From positions 1,116,001 to 1,180,000 of the forward strand of contig LUGG01000009.1 of the NCBI GenBank assembly GCA_001683735.1: 64,000 nucleotides of DNA, written 5' to 3'. Numbering within the stretch: position 1 is the stretch's first letter; every line of letters begins with the position of its first letter. Of this stretch, positions 46,002-59,100 are shown piece after piece. A model generated the notes under the pieces. The model did not search any database. It was not told the origin of the DNA and saw only the letters and a program-made list of their open reading frames with translations. The stretch is from Grifola frondosa (lineage: Eukaryota > Basidiomycota > Agaricomycetes > Polyporales > Grifolaceae). A program made the translations under genes and the position numbers.

Positions 46002-46665
46002 ATGGCATTCTCCCTAGCAGACCGTAAGCTACCTATCTTTTCGCAGCCGCACTTTCCCTTGACTTTATGCAGTGCTTCCACAGGCTCCCGGACTCCTGCC
46101 AAAATGGCAACTGGTAGTCGCGGTCATGGCTGTATTTAACAGTGTTCAAAATTTTGCTACCCTGAAGTTGACACGTAGGATCTACAATGTAGTGCCAGCT
46201 TCAGGTATCCTCAGTTTCGGCCTAGCAACAAATATATAACTAATTTTTTTACGCAGTCACTGCTCTCCAGGCGCGGACCTTCGCAATCTGGACTTTGATG
46301 TCTGCTGTTGTCCGTTTCTACGCTGCATACAACATTCATAGCAAACAGTAAGTTTATTTTGAGATGTGTGCGGTCGAATCGCCGTATTTTTGACACGCTA
46401 TGAATGTAGGATCTACGATATGGCGTTATTTAGCTACCTCTTTGCGTTCGCGCATTTTGGGTCCGAGCTTCTGATCTTCCGCACGGCCAAGTTGAACATA
46501 GCAGTCATGAGCCCGGTGGTCGTGGCCTGTGAGTCTGCTATGCCGTGCTTGCCTATCGAAATTACCCACCATTGACTGACCATCGTGCGTGCGCTCTTCG
46601 CACGTTGTCAAGCCACATCCCTCATTTGGATGATCATGCAATACGACTATTATGTCGTCTCTTAA
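46002..46665 (+). CDS. ERG28: Ergosterol biosynthesis scaffold Erg28
   Basis: Five exons (46002-46023, 46073-46204, 46257-46347, 46410-46528, 46613-46665) give 138 unbroken residues, the usual size. Diagnostic parts are LLPKWQLVVAVMAVFNSVQNF, RTFAIWTLMSAVVRFYAAYNI, YDMALFSYLFAFAHFGSELLIFRTA and a final hydrophobic helix SLIWMIMQYDYYVVS. Four membrane segments are expected. Erg28 is an ER membrane protein that holds the C-4 demethylation enzymes (Erg25, Erg26, Erg27) together. Exon 1 is 22 bases and encodes only MAFSLAD. Confidence 0.95.
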
Positions 46666-48585
46666 AACTACTCAGGTTCGGCACGTATGTACTTGCGGAT
46701 CGCTGGCAATGAAAGAAGTGCTATGCAAATAGCACTGTTACTACCGCTCCAGGTGGCGGTCGAATCTCTCTGCGAGTCATGTTACATTCACGACAACACA
46801 GATGTTCAAGCGTCTACAACAAGCCTTCATTACCCCGGTGCGGAAAGACGACACTGTTTCTCTCACTAACTAAAATACTCTGCTAGCATGTCAAATAGGC
46901 TATGGCATCCATTTCATGTTGCTAAGAATTGCACATGGGAGCCACCTGTGACCCATAGCATCATATGCATGGTCAGACTCTACGACTGCAATTGACTAGT
47001 TTGATGGAGGTCCCATGCATGCGGGTCGAGACTTGGGCCCACGGTTTCGGCGGCGATGTTCAGCCGTCCTCTCAAGTGCTGGGAGCAGTGCTGCGACAAA
47101 AAATACGTCGGCTCGCGGAGCATTTCTCATCTACGTAGGTAGGTATTTTTCCTGAAATACCTCTCTTGCGCAATTGGTTGCGATATAACGGTCATACATC
47201 AGTAATTGGCGGTTTCCGTTCTCTTGGATGGGACCGTGCAGATCTCTTCTGCACATGCTGCGTAGCCGAGTGTGGTCCCTGGGATCCGAACAGAAAATGG
47301 CACTGGCCCTGTGTAGGATGGTCCGAAATGATCTTGACTCTTGACAAGGTCAGCAGACGGAGAGGTCAGGTCAGGTGAGATTTATATACCAACACACTCG
47401 GCTAAAGTGAGGTGAACAAGCTTAAATAAACCAATCGGAATGGCTCGATCCTAGGTCCATTGACAGGAACAAAATCCGAAGAGGACCGTTTGTGCGTTAA
47501 GACCTCTGTATCAACTCATGTTGTTCAAGGTTCGGCTGAAACGCCGTTCTCACCACCAAGGAGACATCGCTTACACGGCAACCGCTGCTAGGCGCACACT
47601 TAAGTTTGCGGAATACCCGAATTGAACGATACGACGATGCATCGTCCGCTCCGGTCATCGCGGGCGCCCAACAATACTATAGATGAGACAAAATTCGTAA
47701 TAAAACGACGAGATTTGCCTGTTTGAACGAGGCCTACGCAACGTAAATGCGGGTGTATCCGCCGGAAAAAGCGCCCCAAATATTGTCATAGCGCACATGA
47801 GGACAAGACCCTCCGGCGATGTCACAGAGCTATGGCGGGTGTAACATGTTCGAGAGCATCAGCATGCCCCATGATGGTGCAAAAATTCATCACCCTCCCC
47901 AAGGAATGATGCTCATTCCCATAGAACGAAGAGACGTAACAGAAGCATAACAGTGGAAAGTGGGGTCCGAGGAGAGAAAAACTCGCGCCACTCGCATCGA
48001 TGAACGTTTGTATGTCGGAAGTGAAAACTTGAATACAATGCCTGCGCACGCAGTATACACGCAAGTACTTCCCGTAACGCCGACGGTGGCTTATTTTATG
48101 GATCTATAAACAGTTCCCAGCGTGAGCGACGCACCTCATGCTCCTCCGACGCTGTGTTCGGAGCATGTTTAGTAGGACTGTCACGTGTGTTTAAAGTCGG
48201 AGAACGTGGAGGAGGAGATTGGAGGATAAAACAGCTACAAAAGCTTATTCGTGGAAATACACTTGCCGCGTTGGAGAAAGCATGGCTGCCACGGAGAAAA
48301 CGAAGCGGAGAAGGCAAAGAAGTTGAAAGAAGATCACCAGGAGGATTTGGCGCCGAGAGTTCAGCCACCCACGATCACGTCCGTCATGAGTCGAGATGTC
48401 GCCAGTGCCGCCGGTCACGTCCTCACATCTTACCCAATGCATTTCTATAAAACCCACCAACCACCCTCGCCTTCATACTACCCCATCCCCTTTCTTCCGC
48501 TCCGTTGCTTTGTTCAGTGGAACCTCCCCTACTTAATTGATTCTCTTATAACCTGTTGCAACCTCTATACTCACCTGTCTCCTGT
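46666..48585. other. Long intergenic region, no gene seen
   Basis: 1.9 kb without a frame of coding quality on either strand. It includes the ERG28 3' flank and the F-box gene promoter, the latter with a TATAAA-like element near 48446 and pyrimidine-rich leader sequence about 48460-48580. No repeat with a second copy in the window was found. Confidence 0.4.
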
Positions 48586-50997
48586 ATGATGTCCTCGGAG
48601 CATTCTTACGCGGGGCAATTCCCCCGGAATTGCTGTCTACCATATGTGCTCACGTCTATGCCTCCGGCAATTCACCTGCGGTACCCTCGCTTGATCCGCT
48701 GCTGCTTCCCGACAGTGGTGAGCCCACTGCACAACCCTCATCCTATCCAGCCGCGTACTGGCCAGATGCGGTCGTTCGGAGGACCCTTGCGAACCTCTGC
48801 TTTGTCAACAAGGCATGGTACGAAGCTGCCAAGCCTTGGTTGTGGCACAAGGTTGAAGTGCGCCTCCCCCGGAGCTGGCTGGCTTTGGTAGAAGAAATAG
48901 CTGGCGGCGATGACGAAGACACCATCGAAGAGCAGGCCGTCTTCATGGTTGGACAGACTATCAAGGATGCTGAGACTGCTGCCCTCGCGGCGACGAACAT
49001 GCTAGACGGCGCGTCGGGCGACTATGCAGCTTCGGAACTGCACGACAAAGTACTTGAACGACTCGTCGGCCCCGACGGGTCTATCCCACCGGAGCTTCTC
49101 ACGCCTCCCGTCAGTCGCGAACCGAGTCCTCGGCGTCTCAGGACCAAGTCGACGAGTCCCGCCCGCTGGAAGTTGATGCGGTCCATCAGTGTCGCAGTAC
49201 AAGATGTGATGGAACGCGACCACCCAGGAATCTATGGTGCGTTTGTATTTTCGCGTTTGAATGAACATTGATTGATTGTTGGACATCTGACTAGTTCCGC
49301 CACCGCATGACCCGCATCCAGGACGGTTCATACGCCATCTCGACTTCAACTATTTCCGCACCATCGGCATGAGACGCTCCGTTGAGGAAGGTGTCAATAA
49401 CCGCTTTGTTACTGGAGACCGACTTGAAGCCGTCCTGAAGGTTCGCATTATTTCTTTCACGATTGAGATATGCTCAAGAGCCCTGTTACTCTCAGGAACT
49501 TCCGAATCTTCTCGCGTTTGGCGCAACGGAGTACATGGATGGCGCGCTTACATTCTCCGTAATTAAGGAATTGCTGCTGCGAGGATCCGCATCGCGCGGT
49601 CGCGGTCGTCCTTCACGTGGCCGTGACATTATCGTAGTCGACCCCAACGACCAAGAAGAAGAGGACCGCGAGCGACGAAGAGACTGTAAGGATCTGGAAG
49701 CCATTGACCTCACCGGTTGCGTCAGCGCCGTCTTCGTGAGTGCGCTTACTCAGTTCGTCGACAACTATCTCCTCGACCACGATGACTCTGACTCAAGCGG
49801 GAGCGAGGATGAGGGTCCGAGAGAACGCGGACGACAGCGAGCCCGCAATATTATCTTTGAGGAACCGCTTGTGTTCCCTGGTCTGCGCAGACTCGGTTTG
49901 CGAGGCGTCAAGTCGGTACAGCCCCGGATTTTAGAGCCCCTCATTCTGGCCTTTCCCTCGCTCACGCATCTTGACCTTTCTTGCACACGCATCACACCGT
50001 CTGTTTTAGCTTTGCTAGGAACCTCGACCACTGTTCGGCTTCAGGCACTTGCTCTCGAGCGATGCAACTGGCTGACCGGCGAGAGCATCCGAAATTTCTT
50101 GGTTGAAGCGCCCGCAGCCAGAGACATTCGCCAGCTCAGTTTATATGGCGATTGGACATTCCCATCGCCGCTGTCAGAAGACGAGCTCCGCGACATCTTC
50201 GCGCAGGCGCCATGTTTCAGGAGTGGAGAGCTCGTGTATCTGGACCTGTCCAGCGCCCCGGTGACGAAGGAGCTTCTCGACATCTGGGCGCCTCAACCTA
50301 ATCTTCGCTCCCTAGGCCTGTCACATATTCGTCACTTGGAACTGGGCGCTATCGCAGAATTTCTGAGGACCAAGGCAGCGCACGTCGAAGTGCTGACCCT
50401 GGTCACGACGGCGCCAGAGCTCGGGTACGGGGACCTTGACGTGTCCACACGCCAGGCGACCATTGCCCTGCACACACAACTTGTCCGGCCGCTGTGCACG
50501 CCGCCATTCTCATTCAGCCTGTCTTCATCGAAGGCGAAGGTAGAGGAGCCGCCAACCCGTCTGCGCGTCATCGAGCTTGCGACGCCACTGCTCACCAGCC
50601 TCGGTGCCGGTGCGGGCGAGTGGCGCATCATCAAGAGTAAGGGCGGGCGGGGCTGGTATGTGGACACGGCGAGCGGGTGGATCACAGAGCGCTCTGCAGG
50701 GTGTCGTGCTGAGACTGGGAGCACGTTGAGGCGAGATCTGGAGAGCGATCACTCGTGGCGTGTTGAGCTGGAACGCCTCGCGGACGCAAATGGGAATGTG
50801 AGCAGTGGCATCGGATGGCATGCGAGAAAGATGGAGGTGAGTTCTATTTCCCTCAGTTGGTCTCTCAGGATGTGTTCGTGGTGGGCGTATGCTGATGCCG
50901 GTTTTGCTTTCTTCTCCCTCAGATCTTGCACGGCAATGGCTTGCTCGGTCGGGAAGCAGGGCTGTACGGTGCAGTATCCTTCGCATACCAGGGCTGA
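48586..50997 (+). CDS. F-box/leucine-rich-repeat protein
   Basis: Four exons (48586-49236, 49295-49440, 49496-50836, 50923-50997) give about 737 residues. An F-box-like N-terminus, IPPELLSTICAHVY to LANLCFVNKAWYEAAKPWLWHKV, has the leucine and tryptophan spacing typical of basidiomycete F-boxes. From about residue 270 come irregular leucine-rich repeats: LEAIDLTGCVSAVFVSALTQF, LRRLGLRGVKS, LTHLDLSCTRITPSVLALLG, LVYLDLSSAPVT and LRSLGLSHIRHLELG. Such proteins usually choose substrates for SCF ubiquitin ligases. A charged insert (HDDSDSSGSEDEGPRERGRQR) lies inside the repeat region. One base is missing near 48609-48625 in a G/C run just after the start, placed so because exon phases then close. 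Confidence 0.84.
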
Positions 50998-53144
50998 ACT
51001 CCGTAGCAGGACGTCTTCGCTTTTGTCAAAATAGGCGACACCTATCCTCGGCTCTCTACATCGCTACGTCCTATATCTATTGAGGGAGTGCCCACAGGTC
51101 ACAGCCTTTCATCGTCAATGTCTGTCATGAGTCGTCTCTTCCTTTGGTCATTCCTCATTCACCCACGTTGCTCAACCTTCTTAGATTCAAACTCTTTTCT
51201 TATCTCATATCTGCTAATCACACACGAATACCTATCCAGTCGCATTACCGTAGCATCTCCGCTTCATAGGCCGAGACCATCGCAATTGACTTGTAGGATC
51301 TGTATATGCTTTGACATATTGGTCTTCCCGGTCCGAATTCTTCCGTGGCCACTAGCTCCCGAATCTTGTATTGGTCAAGCGAAACTTCCCAAATACCCCA
51401 ATTGAAGATAGTGTGCCTCAAGGCTATGAGTAAAGGATCTCTTCGCTGGCTTCTCATAGCTTTTTGGCATATATGACGTGAGTTCTCCAGCGTGTAGCGT
51501 GCCGACCCTGATAATGGGCTATCAATTTGAAGTCCGAATAATCAATACTTACCCGTAGTCTCCACTTGTAGTTCCTTGCGTGGGCTACTACCTAAAGATG
51601 CCCACCTGTACTAGGGAGATTTGAAGTTGGGAACAGCCGAGTACAGCCGAGTCAGATAGCTGTCTAGCGCGGTATGCATCTTTCCCTTCGACTTGCCACG
51701 ATAGGCTTCCATTTACAAGGGACTACTTATTATTTGATATAGTGGTCGGTCGCCTTCTGGTTCCGCGTCCCGTTCGAAGTTTCGATGTGGAATTGTAACA
51801 CGCCACAGTGACTAGTGACGCCGTGCAACTCCGGCGGACGTGCGTCGTAACGGCGATCCCCGTTTAAGCAGCATACTTGCAAATCCGATCAGAGGGATAC
51901 CGAGGTTCGAGAGCTTGCTTGGAGACCACGGTAGGAACATACTCAAAAACTGCGCTATCTACAGACCGTCTGCGTGCACCATTGCTCGTGTCAGGAAAAA
52001 GGGTTCGAAAATCAGCCTGCGTCGCTAGTTCACTTCCGCTGAGTCGGGCCTTGGATTTTGATATGGTACTTACTTGCGGCGTACCGGATACCCGTGCCGT
52101 CCGACCTTTCGCTGTGCACAGCATTGTGGCGTGCGTATAGTAAGCCCTTTTTGTCTTCTCAAACCCCAACCTCAGTTTAGACGGGACAAGTTTTTTTAAT
52201 GAAGTAAATAAGTATGAATTTGTCTGAGTGTAACAGGTGGCTCAACTTCAGAACTGGTCCTATCTGGGATTGAGGGTCTCGAGCCTGTGTCGTGGGATAT
52301 ATCGGAGAATTCGGGGATGCTTGTGTGTTGCCTCCCTACCACTTCGAATTCCGCCGCCACAGTGACAAGCAGGGAAGTTTGGAATTTGTGTGGGGCAATT
52401 ATGTTCATGGAACCGTATACCGTTTTTGGGAGACCAGAATTTGGTTTATTAGGACTGCAAAAGAAAAGACAATCGCTCAGAGTTAAACTGTATTGTGGCG
52501 AGAATACGGCTATGAACTTGACCACAGCCTTCTACAAATAATGACGTTAATGCCGTAGATTCTCCAAGGTGGCCGATGAGTCACCTTTATCACAAAACGA
52601 GATTGCGTCGCGATTCCAACAAGGTAAAGCTTTGAGCTGGCGATGCTCATTGCACTGATGAGTGGCATGCAAAGCCATTGAACATGGTCGTGCGTGGTAG
52701 CTTTGAGACCGAATCAAGTGGCTCAAGGGCTCGGTTAGTCGAATCCACGCATGCAATTGTCTCTAGGCTTTCCATTTGCAGCCGTGGAGGGTCACCGGTC
52801 ATTGCTAATGCGCGGGGCAATATTAATATTGCCAATTGCATGCGCAATGTTAAATAAATGCTGTGGTTTTTACATAATTTAGCCTCATTTATTCGTGACA
52901 CGTGCCAAACCCGATCCTGGATCGAGCACACGCCAAGGTTGGTTGCCTCGCACTGCAGCCTTTATATTGGATGGACCATCTCCAATTGTGACACTCCTTT
53001 CTTTCCATACCCCGTAGTGTTCTTCCTTCCACTTATATACCAACAACACACCGCGTCTGAGTTTGCGAGCCGTTGTCCTAGTCATTATGTGTAAGTCTGT
53101 GTATTTGGCAGCTCTGAGGCTGTACGCTGTACATAACTGAATCA
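50998..53144. other. Long intergenic region, no gene seen
   Basis: 2.1 kb with only weak open frames. A perfect 18-base palindrome lies at 52816-52833 inside an AT-rich stretch, and a short direct repeat of ACAGCCGAGT occurs at about 51633-51652. No transposon ends are recognised. Confidence 0.4.
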
Positions 53145-55804
53145 ATGCCAGCCGCAAGCAGTACAGAAGAAACGGCAGCTACTGCGGTGCAACGGCGAGC
53201 CACTTTCAACATATCCGATTCGCAAACGCCCGCAGCCCGTAAAAGGACCTCCGACATGGTGATTTCAAGAGCTACCTCCCGCACATCTCGTATCATCTCA
53301 AGAATGTCGGCAAACCTGGTACCAGAGAAGCAACTTCGACCTGCGCCTGGCCTATGGAAGGGCATCAAGTCTATCATCCTCGCATCTTGTATGTCCTCCT
53401 CCATGCCATTTGTTGTCTAACTCACCGTCTTTATTTTACAGGGCTGAATTTGCTTTTGGTCTTTATTCCTGTATCAGTGAGTGATCAGAATAATTCTCTT
53501 CGTTAATTTCTAATACGCCACACAGTGGGCTCTGCATTTTGTGTTGCCGTCTACAAGTCAGAACGACACCCTAATTTTCGTCTGTTCGTATCTATCTCTT
53601 TGTATATTGCTTTGAGCCTGACTCTCCACTCAGTTTCTTTCCTATCTATCATACCCCTTGCAAAAGTGAGTGCATATCTTGGAAGTGAATAAAGGAAATT
53701 ACTGAACCTCGCGTCGCACGATAGCTACTCGCCTTTGCCACGGATGAACTTTCAATGCGAGTAGGACAGACTCTCGCCGGCCTCCTTAATGCTACACTTG
53801 TGAGTTCTAAGATCATTCTGCGCCTTTAACTCCTCTAAATTTATTAACAGGGAAATGCGTATGTGTATACATTTTCTCTTAGACATATACACTGACACTG
53901 TTCAATAAGCGTTGAACTGATTGTGGCGGTAAGTCTTCGAAACTTTGATAATACTGAATCATGGAAACTAACGGTATTCGGGCATAGATCATCGCGCTGG
54001 TTAAGTGTGAACTTCAAATCGTCCAATCATCGCGTAAGTGCTTGGCATCACTCGATCAACGCTATCATACATCAACCTATCCTTGATGTGTTGCATCAAA
54101 CCTTGGTTCCTGGTGTGAATTAACTCGCTGATGTTTTGTTTAATTACAGTTGTTGGCTCAATATTGAGTAACCTTTGTAAGCGCTTGCATGCTTCATCTT
54201 CGGTTCTTCATCCTAATGACTGGTTACTTGGTCCCCAGTGCTCGTGCTCGGAATGTGTTTCTTTGCCGGCGGAACGAGATTCTCTGAGCAAGGCTTCGGT
54301 ATCAGTGCGTAGCATTTCTGCCATCCATTAGGCAAGCTACGCCACTAACCCACGCACGTCCGTTCATGCGAAATGTCTCTTCTATCTGTGCTGCCCATGA
54401 CAATCAGGCGTGACACAGCTCAATTCTTCACTGTTGATTGTTTCTGTTATTGCTGTGCTGTTGCCGGCAGCCTTCCATTTCGCGGCGGGTGCCCAAATCG
54501 CCGACCCCCTCGAGGGTCGGGAGATTCTGAGTGTCAGCCATGGCGTACGTGAACCTACTAGTTTGGATAGCACTGTGTTAGCTAACCTGTGTTTAATTTA
54601 TCTATGCAGGCTGCCATCATCCTTCTTTTCAGTGCGCATATTACCAATTTCCCCTTCGCTACTACCTTCGTACTGATATCGTCCTTCAGTCTACGGTTCA
54701 TATCTGGTATTCCAGCTATTTTCCCACAAGGCACTATATTCGGATACGAGCGACGACGTGTTCAAATCCACGAAATATGCACACAAGACCAAATTTTTCA
54801 AGAATCGGCTGACGACAGAGCCTGAACAAATTTCTGAAGCTACAGCCACCACCTCAACACACATGAATGGGGATGGAGATGCGGATGTTGAAGCGGCCGT
54901 GCCTGAGGCAGCGGAGGAGACCCCTCAGATGAGCGTCGCACTCACAATTGGCCTCCTCGCAGTCGTCACCGTGGTAAGTGATGTTTGCCTTACGCCGGTG
55001 CCGATGTCCGGAAAGGCTGTGCAGTCCATGGTGCTGACGCTGTTTTGTTACAGCTTGTCGCAGTTACCGCGGAGTGGCTAGTAGATTCCATCAACGGCCT
55101 GACGGAATCCGGACACATCAGCAGGGAGTTCGTTGGTCTGATTCTGCTTCCCATCGTTGGCAATGCCGCAGGTGTGCCGCTCGTTTCACACTGTCGCCAT
55201 GTCTCGCCGAGCTGATCATATATGTGCGCATGTAGAACACGTTACGGCCGTTACCGTGTCTGTCAAGGACAAGCTTACGCTGAGTCTCGGAGTGGCCGTC
55301 GGCTCGAGCATCGTACGTCCGCACTGCAGCATGTCTGCCGTTCGGCATGGGTGATACTGATGTGATCTCAAACGCAGCAAATTGCGCTCTTTGTGATTCC
55401 ATTCATCGTGACGCTTGGCTGGATCATTGGGAAGCCCCTCACACTGCTGTTCGACCCCTTCGAGTCGATAGTCCTATTCCTTTCTGGTGAGTAATTTCTC
55501 TCCCCGTTTTTCCTCGGAGATAGGTAATGACATGCACTTCCGATGCATAGTCCTCGTTGTGAACTACGTAGTACAAGATGGAAAGAGGTTAGCGGAAATA
55601 TTTCATCTTGTTCGAGCATGTTACTGATTTCATGGCGCAGTAACTGGTTGGAAGGCATGATCCTCATGTGTCTGTATGTCATTATTGCTGTCACGTTTTG
55701 GTATTACCCTGGTACGTGTCTATTTGTTTGTTTTTGGCAGTGTACCTGAAGCTCAATGATTCATGGCAGGTGTCAATATCTCACAACAGCTGGCCAACTG
55801 TTGA
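53145..55804 (+). CDS. VCX1-type cation (calcium)/proton antiporter
   Basis: Nineteen exons (53145-53388, 53442-53476, 53526-53583, 53634-53665, 53725-53799, 53851-53858, 53910-53928, 53988-54033, 54150-54176, 54239-54298, 54408-54544, 54610-54631, 54690-54973, 55054-55171, 55236-55312, 55378-55486, 55551-55587, 55641-55711, 55770-55804) join in frame to 497 residues with no break. The two inverted alpha-repeats of the CaCA family are complete: GNAVELIVAIIALVKCELQ, then LVGSILSNLLLVLGMCFFAGG, and later IVGNAAEHVTAVTVSVKDK with LGVAVGSSIQIALFVIPF. An acidic loop (EAAVPEAAEET) separates the halves, as in Vcx1/CAX proteins. About eleven membrane helices are expected. These carriers move calcium into the vacuole in exchange for protons. 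The 8-base exon 6 encodes part of the essential GNxxE motif. Confidence 0.94.
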
Positions 55805-56138
55805 TCAATCATTTCTTTCATGCACGCTCCAAGTTCGTCAGGATCGGACATCTTACGATAATATGTTTTCATGTGATCTCGACGCTCACTTATTACTTTC
55901 ACATTCCGGAATGAACATGGTTTTGTAGCATTACAGTTTTAGATTACGTGCTCGCTTGTTTGGTTCGAGACATTCAATCAAAATCGAAATTTGCCAGTTA
56001 CTGAAAGCCGCTGAAGATACCTCAGAGTATGTAGCAGGTTGAATCCAATATTAATCAGGCAGAGTTCATGACAAAACATAAACAGATAGCAACATCATAC
56101 AAGATATCGTACATAATCAGTGACATATATGTCATTGA
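55805..56138. other. Intergenic, convergent 3' flanks
   Basis: AT-rich 3' flanks of the antiporter (+) and MFE-2 (-). No gene seen. Confidence 0.45.
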
Positions 56139-59100
56139 TTACAACTTAGCCTTGAGCGTCGCACTCGGATCCGTCAGAGTGGCTGCAGCTGCTGCAAGCA
56201 CAGTTGTGCCACGCTCCTTCACCTTAGTAGCTGGCGAAAGACGGATGTTAGTTCTCATACATCACGCAAGAATGGGGTACGTACTGAACAAGACTTTATC
56301 CCCTTCCTTCCACATTTCCGTCACGAGTGTCTCTCCAGGATATACAACACCGGCAAAGCTATTGGAACCGAACCCAGTTGAACGTTCCAAATACGCACTG
56401 CAAACATGTGTACTTACCGCACTTTGATATCCTTGAATTGGCCGAAGCTCTTCAGAACATGCTTGCCAGCGATACCAAAGGAGCACAGCCCTGGTTCGGC
56501 ATGCCAAGGTTAAAAACGACCGATGAGAATGCAAGAAAAATGTTACCGTGTAAAATAGGTCTATCAAAGCCTCCAACCGCAGCAAATTCAGGAAGGATCT
56601 AGACGTACGATGGTCACCGGACGGTGCATATAACAGTTCGATGATCGGACTTACGTGAAGAGGATTGTAGTCCCCGCTCAGGCTGTGACGAAAATTATTA
56701 CGGGTGGAAGTAAAGCAGTTGGTGATGAACTGACCGATACAATGCAGCTTGTATGGGCAAAGTCTTTTCTTCGAGGACAGCGTCAGGTTTACGCTGAGGA
56801 GGAGTGTTGGCTGCGGACGCCGGACCGCGATCTGGACCATAGGTTTGGAGAGTTTGCGGAATGAGCAGCGTGTCAAAGGCAAACTTTAATCGATATATGC
56901 GAACGCACCGTTGCCTACCCGCTTCCCACCGAATCCTCCTGCGCCACGAATGAACACCGTTGACTGATTCTCGAAAACAACTTTCCCCGTGGCCTTATCT
57001 TTGGTCTCCACGATACTGGTCACTGCCGCAGCCTTGCCTTTGTCAAGGACCTCCATCAACCTGCGTTCTTGCGTGAGTACAGGTAATGAGCCACTCTGTA
57101 AATCAATGGACCACTAACCGTGTCTCATTGATGAATTCTCCACTGGTCGGAATTGGCCCCTTGATCGAAAGGAACTGTTCACCGTGGAGCAACTTGGCCT
57201 GGATTCATGAACAAAGTGCAGGTCAGCCAGCCACAATGATCGTCTATCATCGTTACAACATACTGGATTGTAGTTGGGAAGCCAGTCGAGAGAGATACCT
57301 CCACTTGCCATGAATTGCGGTATCACACCGAACGTCGGCAACGCAGCAAACTCGTCATGGCTTTCGAATGTCCACTGCAACTCCTTCTCGGTAGCTCCAA
57401 TGCCCAGATTGTAGAGGATGACGTCACGCTCCGTGTACTTAAACTCAACGGGGTCCTCTACGTGCTTCTTGGCATCTGCTACGAGCTGCGAGTCATCCTG
57501 ATCTGCATACGGGCTACTGCTACTGCCGTTATCCTCCTCCTCGTTGCCAAAGTTGCCGATAATCTAGCACCATACTAATGAGACAAGCCGGGTGCACATA
57601 AACACGTGTTCACCTACCTGCTCCAGCGATTCCTGGGTCGTAGAAGGATTTGTTGCACGGCCATCCTCTTATGACCGTCGGTGTGGATATCCTCGAGACA
57701 AATCTAAGATCATTTGCTCACCGAAATTAGTTATGATACCCCATTTCCAGATAATGGCCTCAGGCGTGAGAGGGCGGCTGACAGGGAACCCGTGCCCACC
57801 GTTCGCTGCCAGCGGATCTGAGAAATCCATCCTGCTGCAATTTGGAAGATGCCGCCCGTTGTGTCATTCGATTCACTCGTGAGGAATCCTACCAGAGGAG
57901 CGATGTAATCCTCCTACAGACATTACATGTAAGTGACAACACGTGTGATCGAACTGCGATGGACGGACTTTGATTGCTTCGACATTGCTCTGACCGCTGT
58001 TTCGAAATTATTTCAATTTAAAAGATTTGGACAACGTGGGATACACGCACCGACCGAGACCGACAGCAGCGCCTGCAGATGGTATCACCATGTTTGAAAG
58101 AATGTTGTATTTCTTGCCTTCGATAGCCATCGTGCGGGTCAAACCGATCATGGCTCCTTTGGCTGTAGAATACTATGCGAACATCCATAAATGTGAGCGG
58201 AGATGAGTATACTGGCGAAATCGGAAAGTCACTGACATTCACGAGACCAGGTAGCCCATCTGATACATTCCCAAAATTAAATGAAATTAGAATAAAGTAG
58301 TGTATATTGAACTCACATAGCCCCGCCTGTGAGCCCAAGGTGACAATGCGACCAAACTTCTGCTTGTGGAAGACGGGCCAGACAGCCTTCGCGCACTGGA
58401 AACAGGTCGAATGCCATGTATCAAATATTTACCGTCATATCAATCACCACATACCTTGTAAGCACCCCTATGAGGTACAGAAATGAGATCAATGTCCTAG
58501 GCTCATGCTCGCACGGATAGCTTACCGCAGGTGCACTGCAATGACATCGTCCCAGTCTTTGTCCGTCATGGAGCCAAAAGCATTTGCGCGCACAACACCC
58601 GCGTTCGCAACCAACACGTGGACGCCTCCGAATGTCTCCAGAGCGACTTTCACGATACCTTCGCCGTCTTCTGCTGATGCTACCGCTGCAACAGCCTTCC
58701 CACCGGCTGCCATGCATGAATGGTGAATTCGAGTCGTTCTTAAGTTAGTCCGGATAATGATTACTTGCCTTTGATGATCTCGTCTACAACGGCACGAGCA
58801 GACCTCTCGTTCACATCATTTGCGACAACATTTCCACCAAGGCGTGCATACATCAACGCAAAGGCTCGCCCAAGGCCTGACCCTGCCCCAGTCACGATCA
58901 CGGTTTTACCGTCAAAGCGAATATCTGGGGAAGATTGTGCATTAGACGAAAGGCCGGATTGCAAGGACAGCTTAGCCTAAGACTAGTTCAGATCGCAATG
59001 TCGCTACGACGGCAAATCGTTCCCTACCTGAGCATCAAAATCGGGTATGCTCTGAGGACTAAGGGAATTGCATGAAATTTAGGCATCGATTAAACGACTA

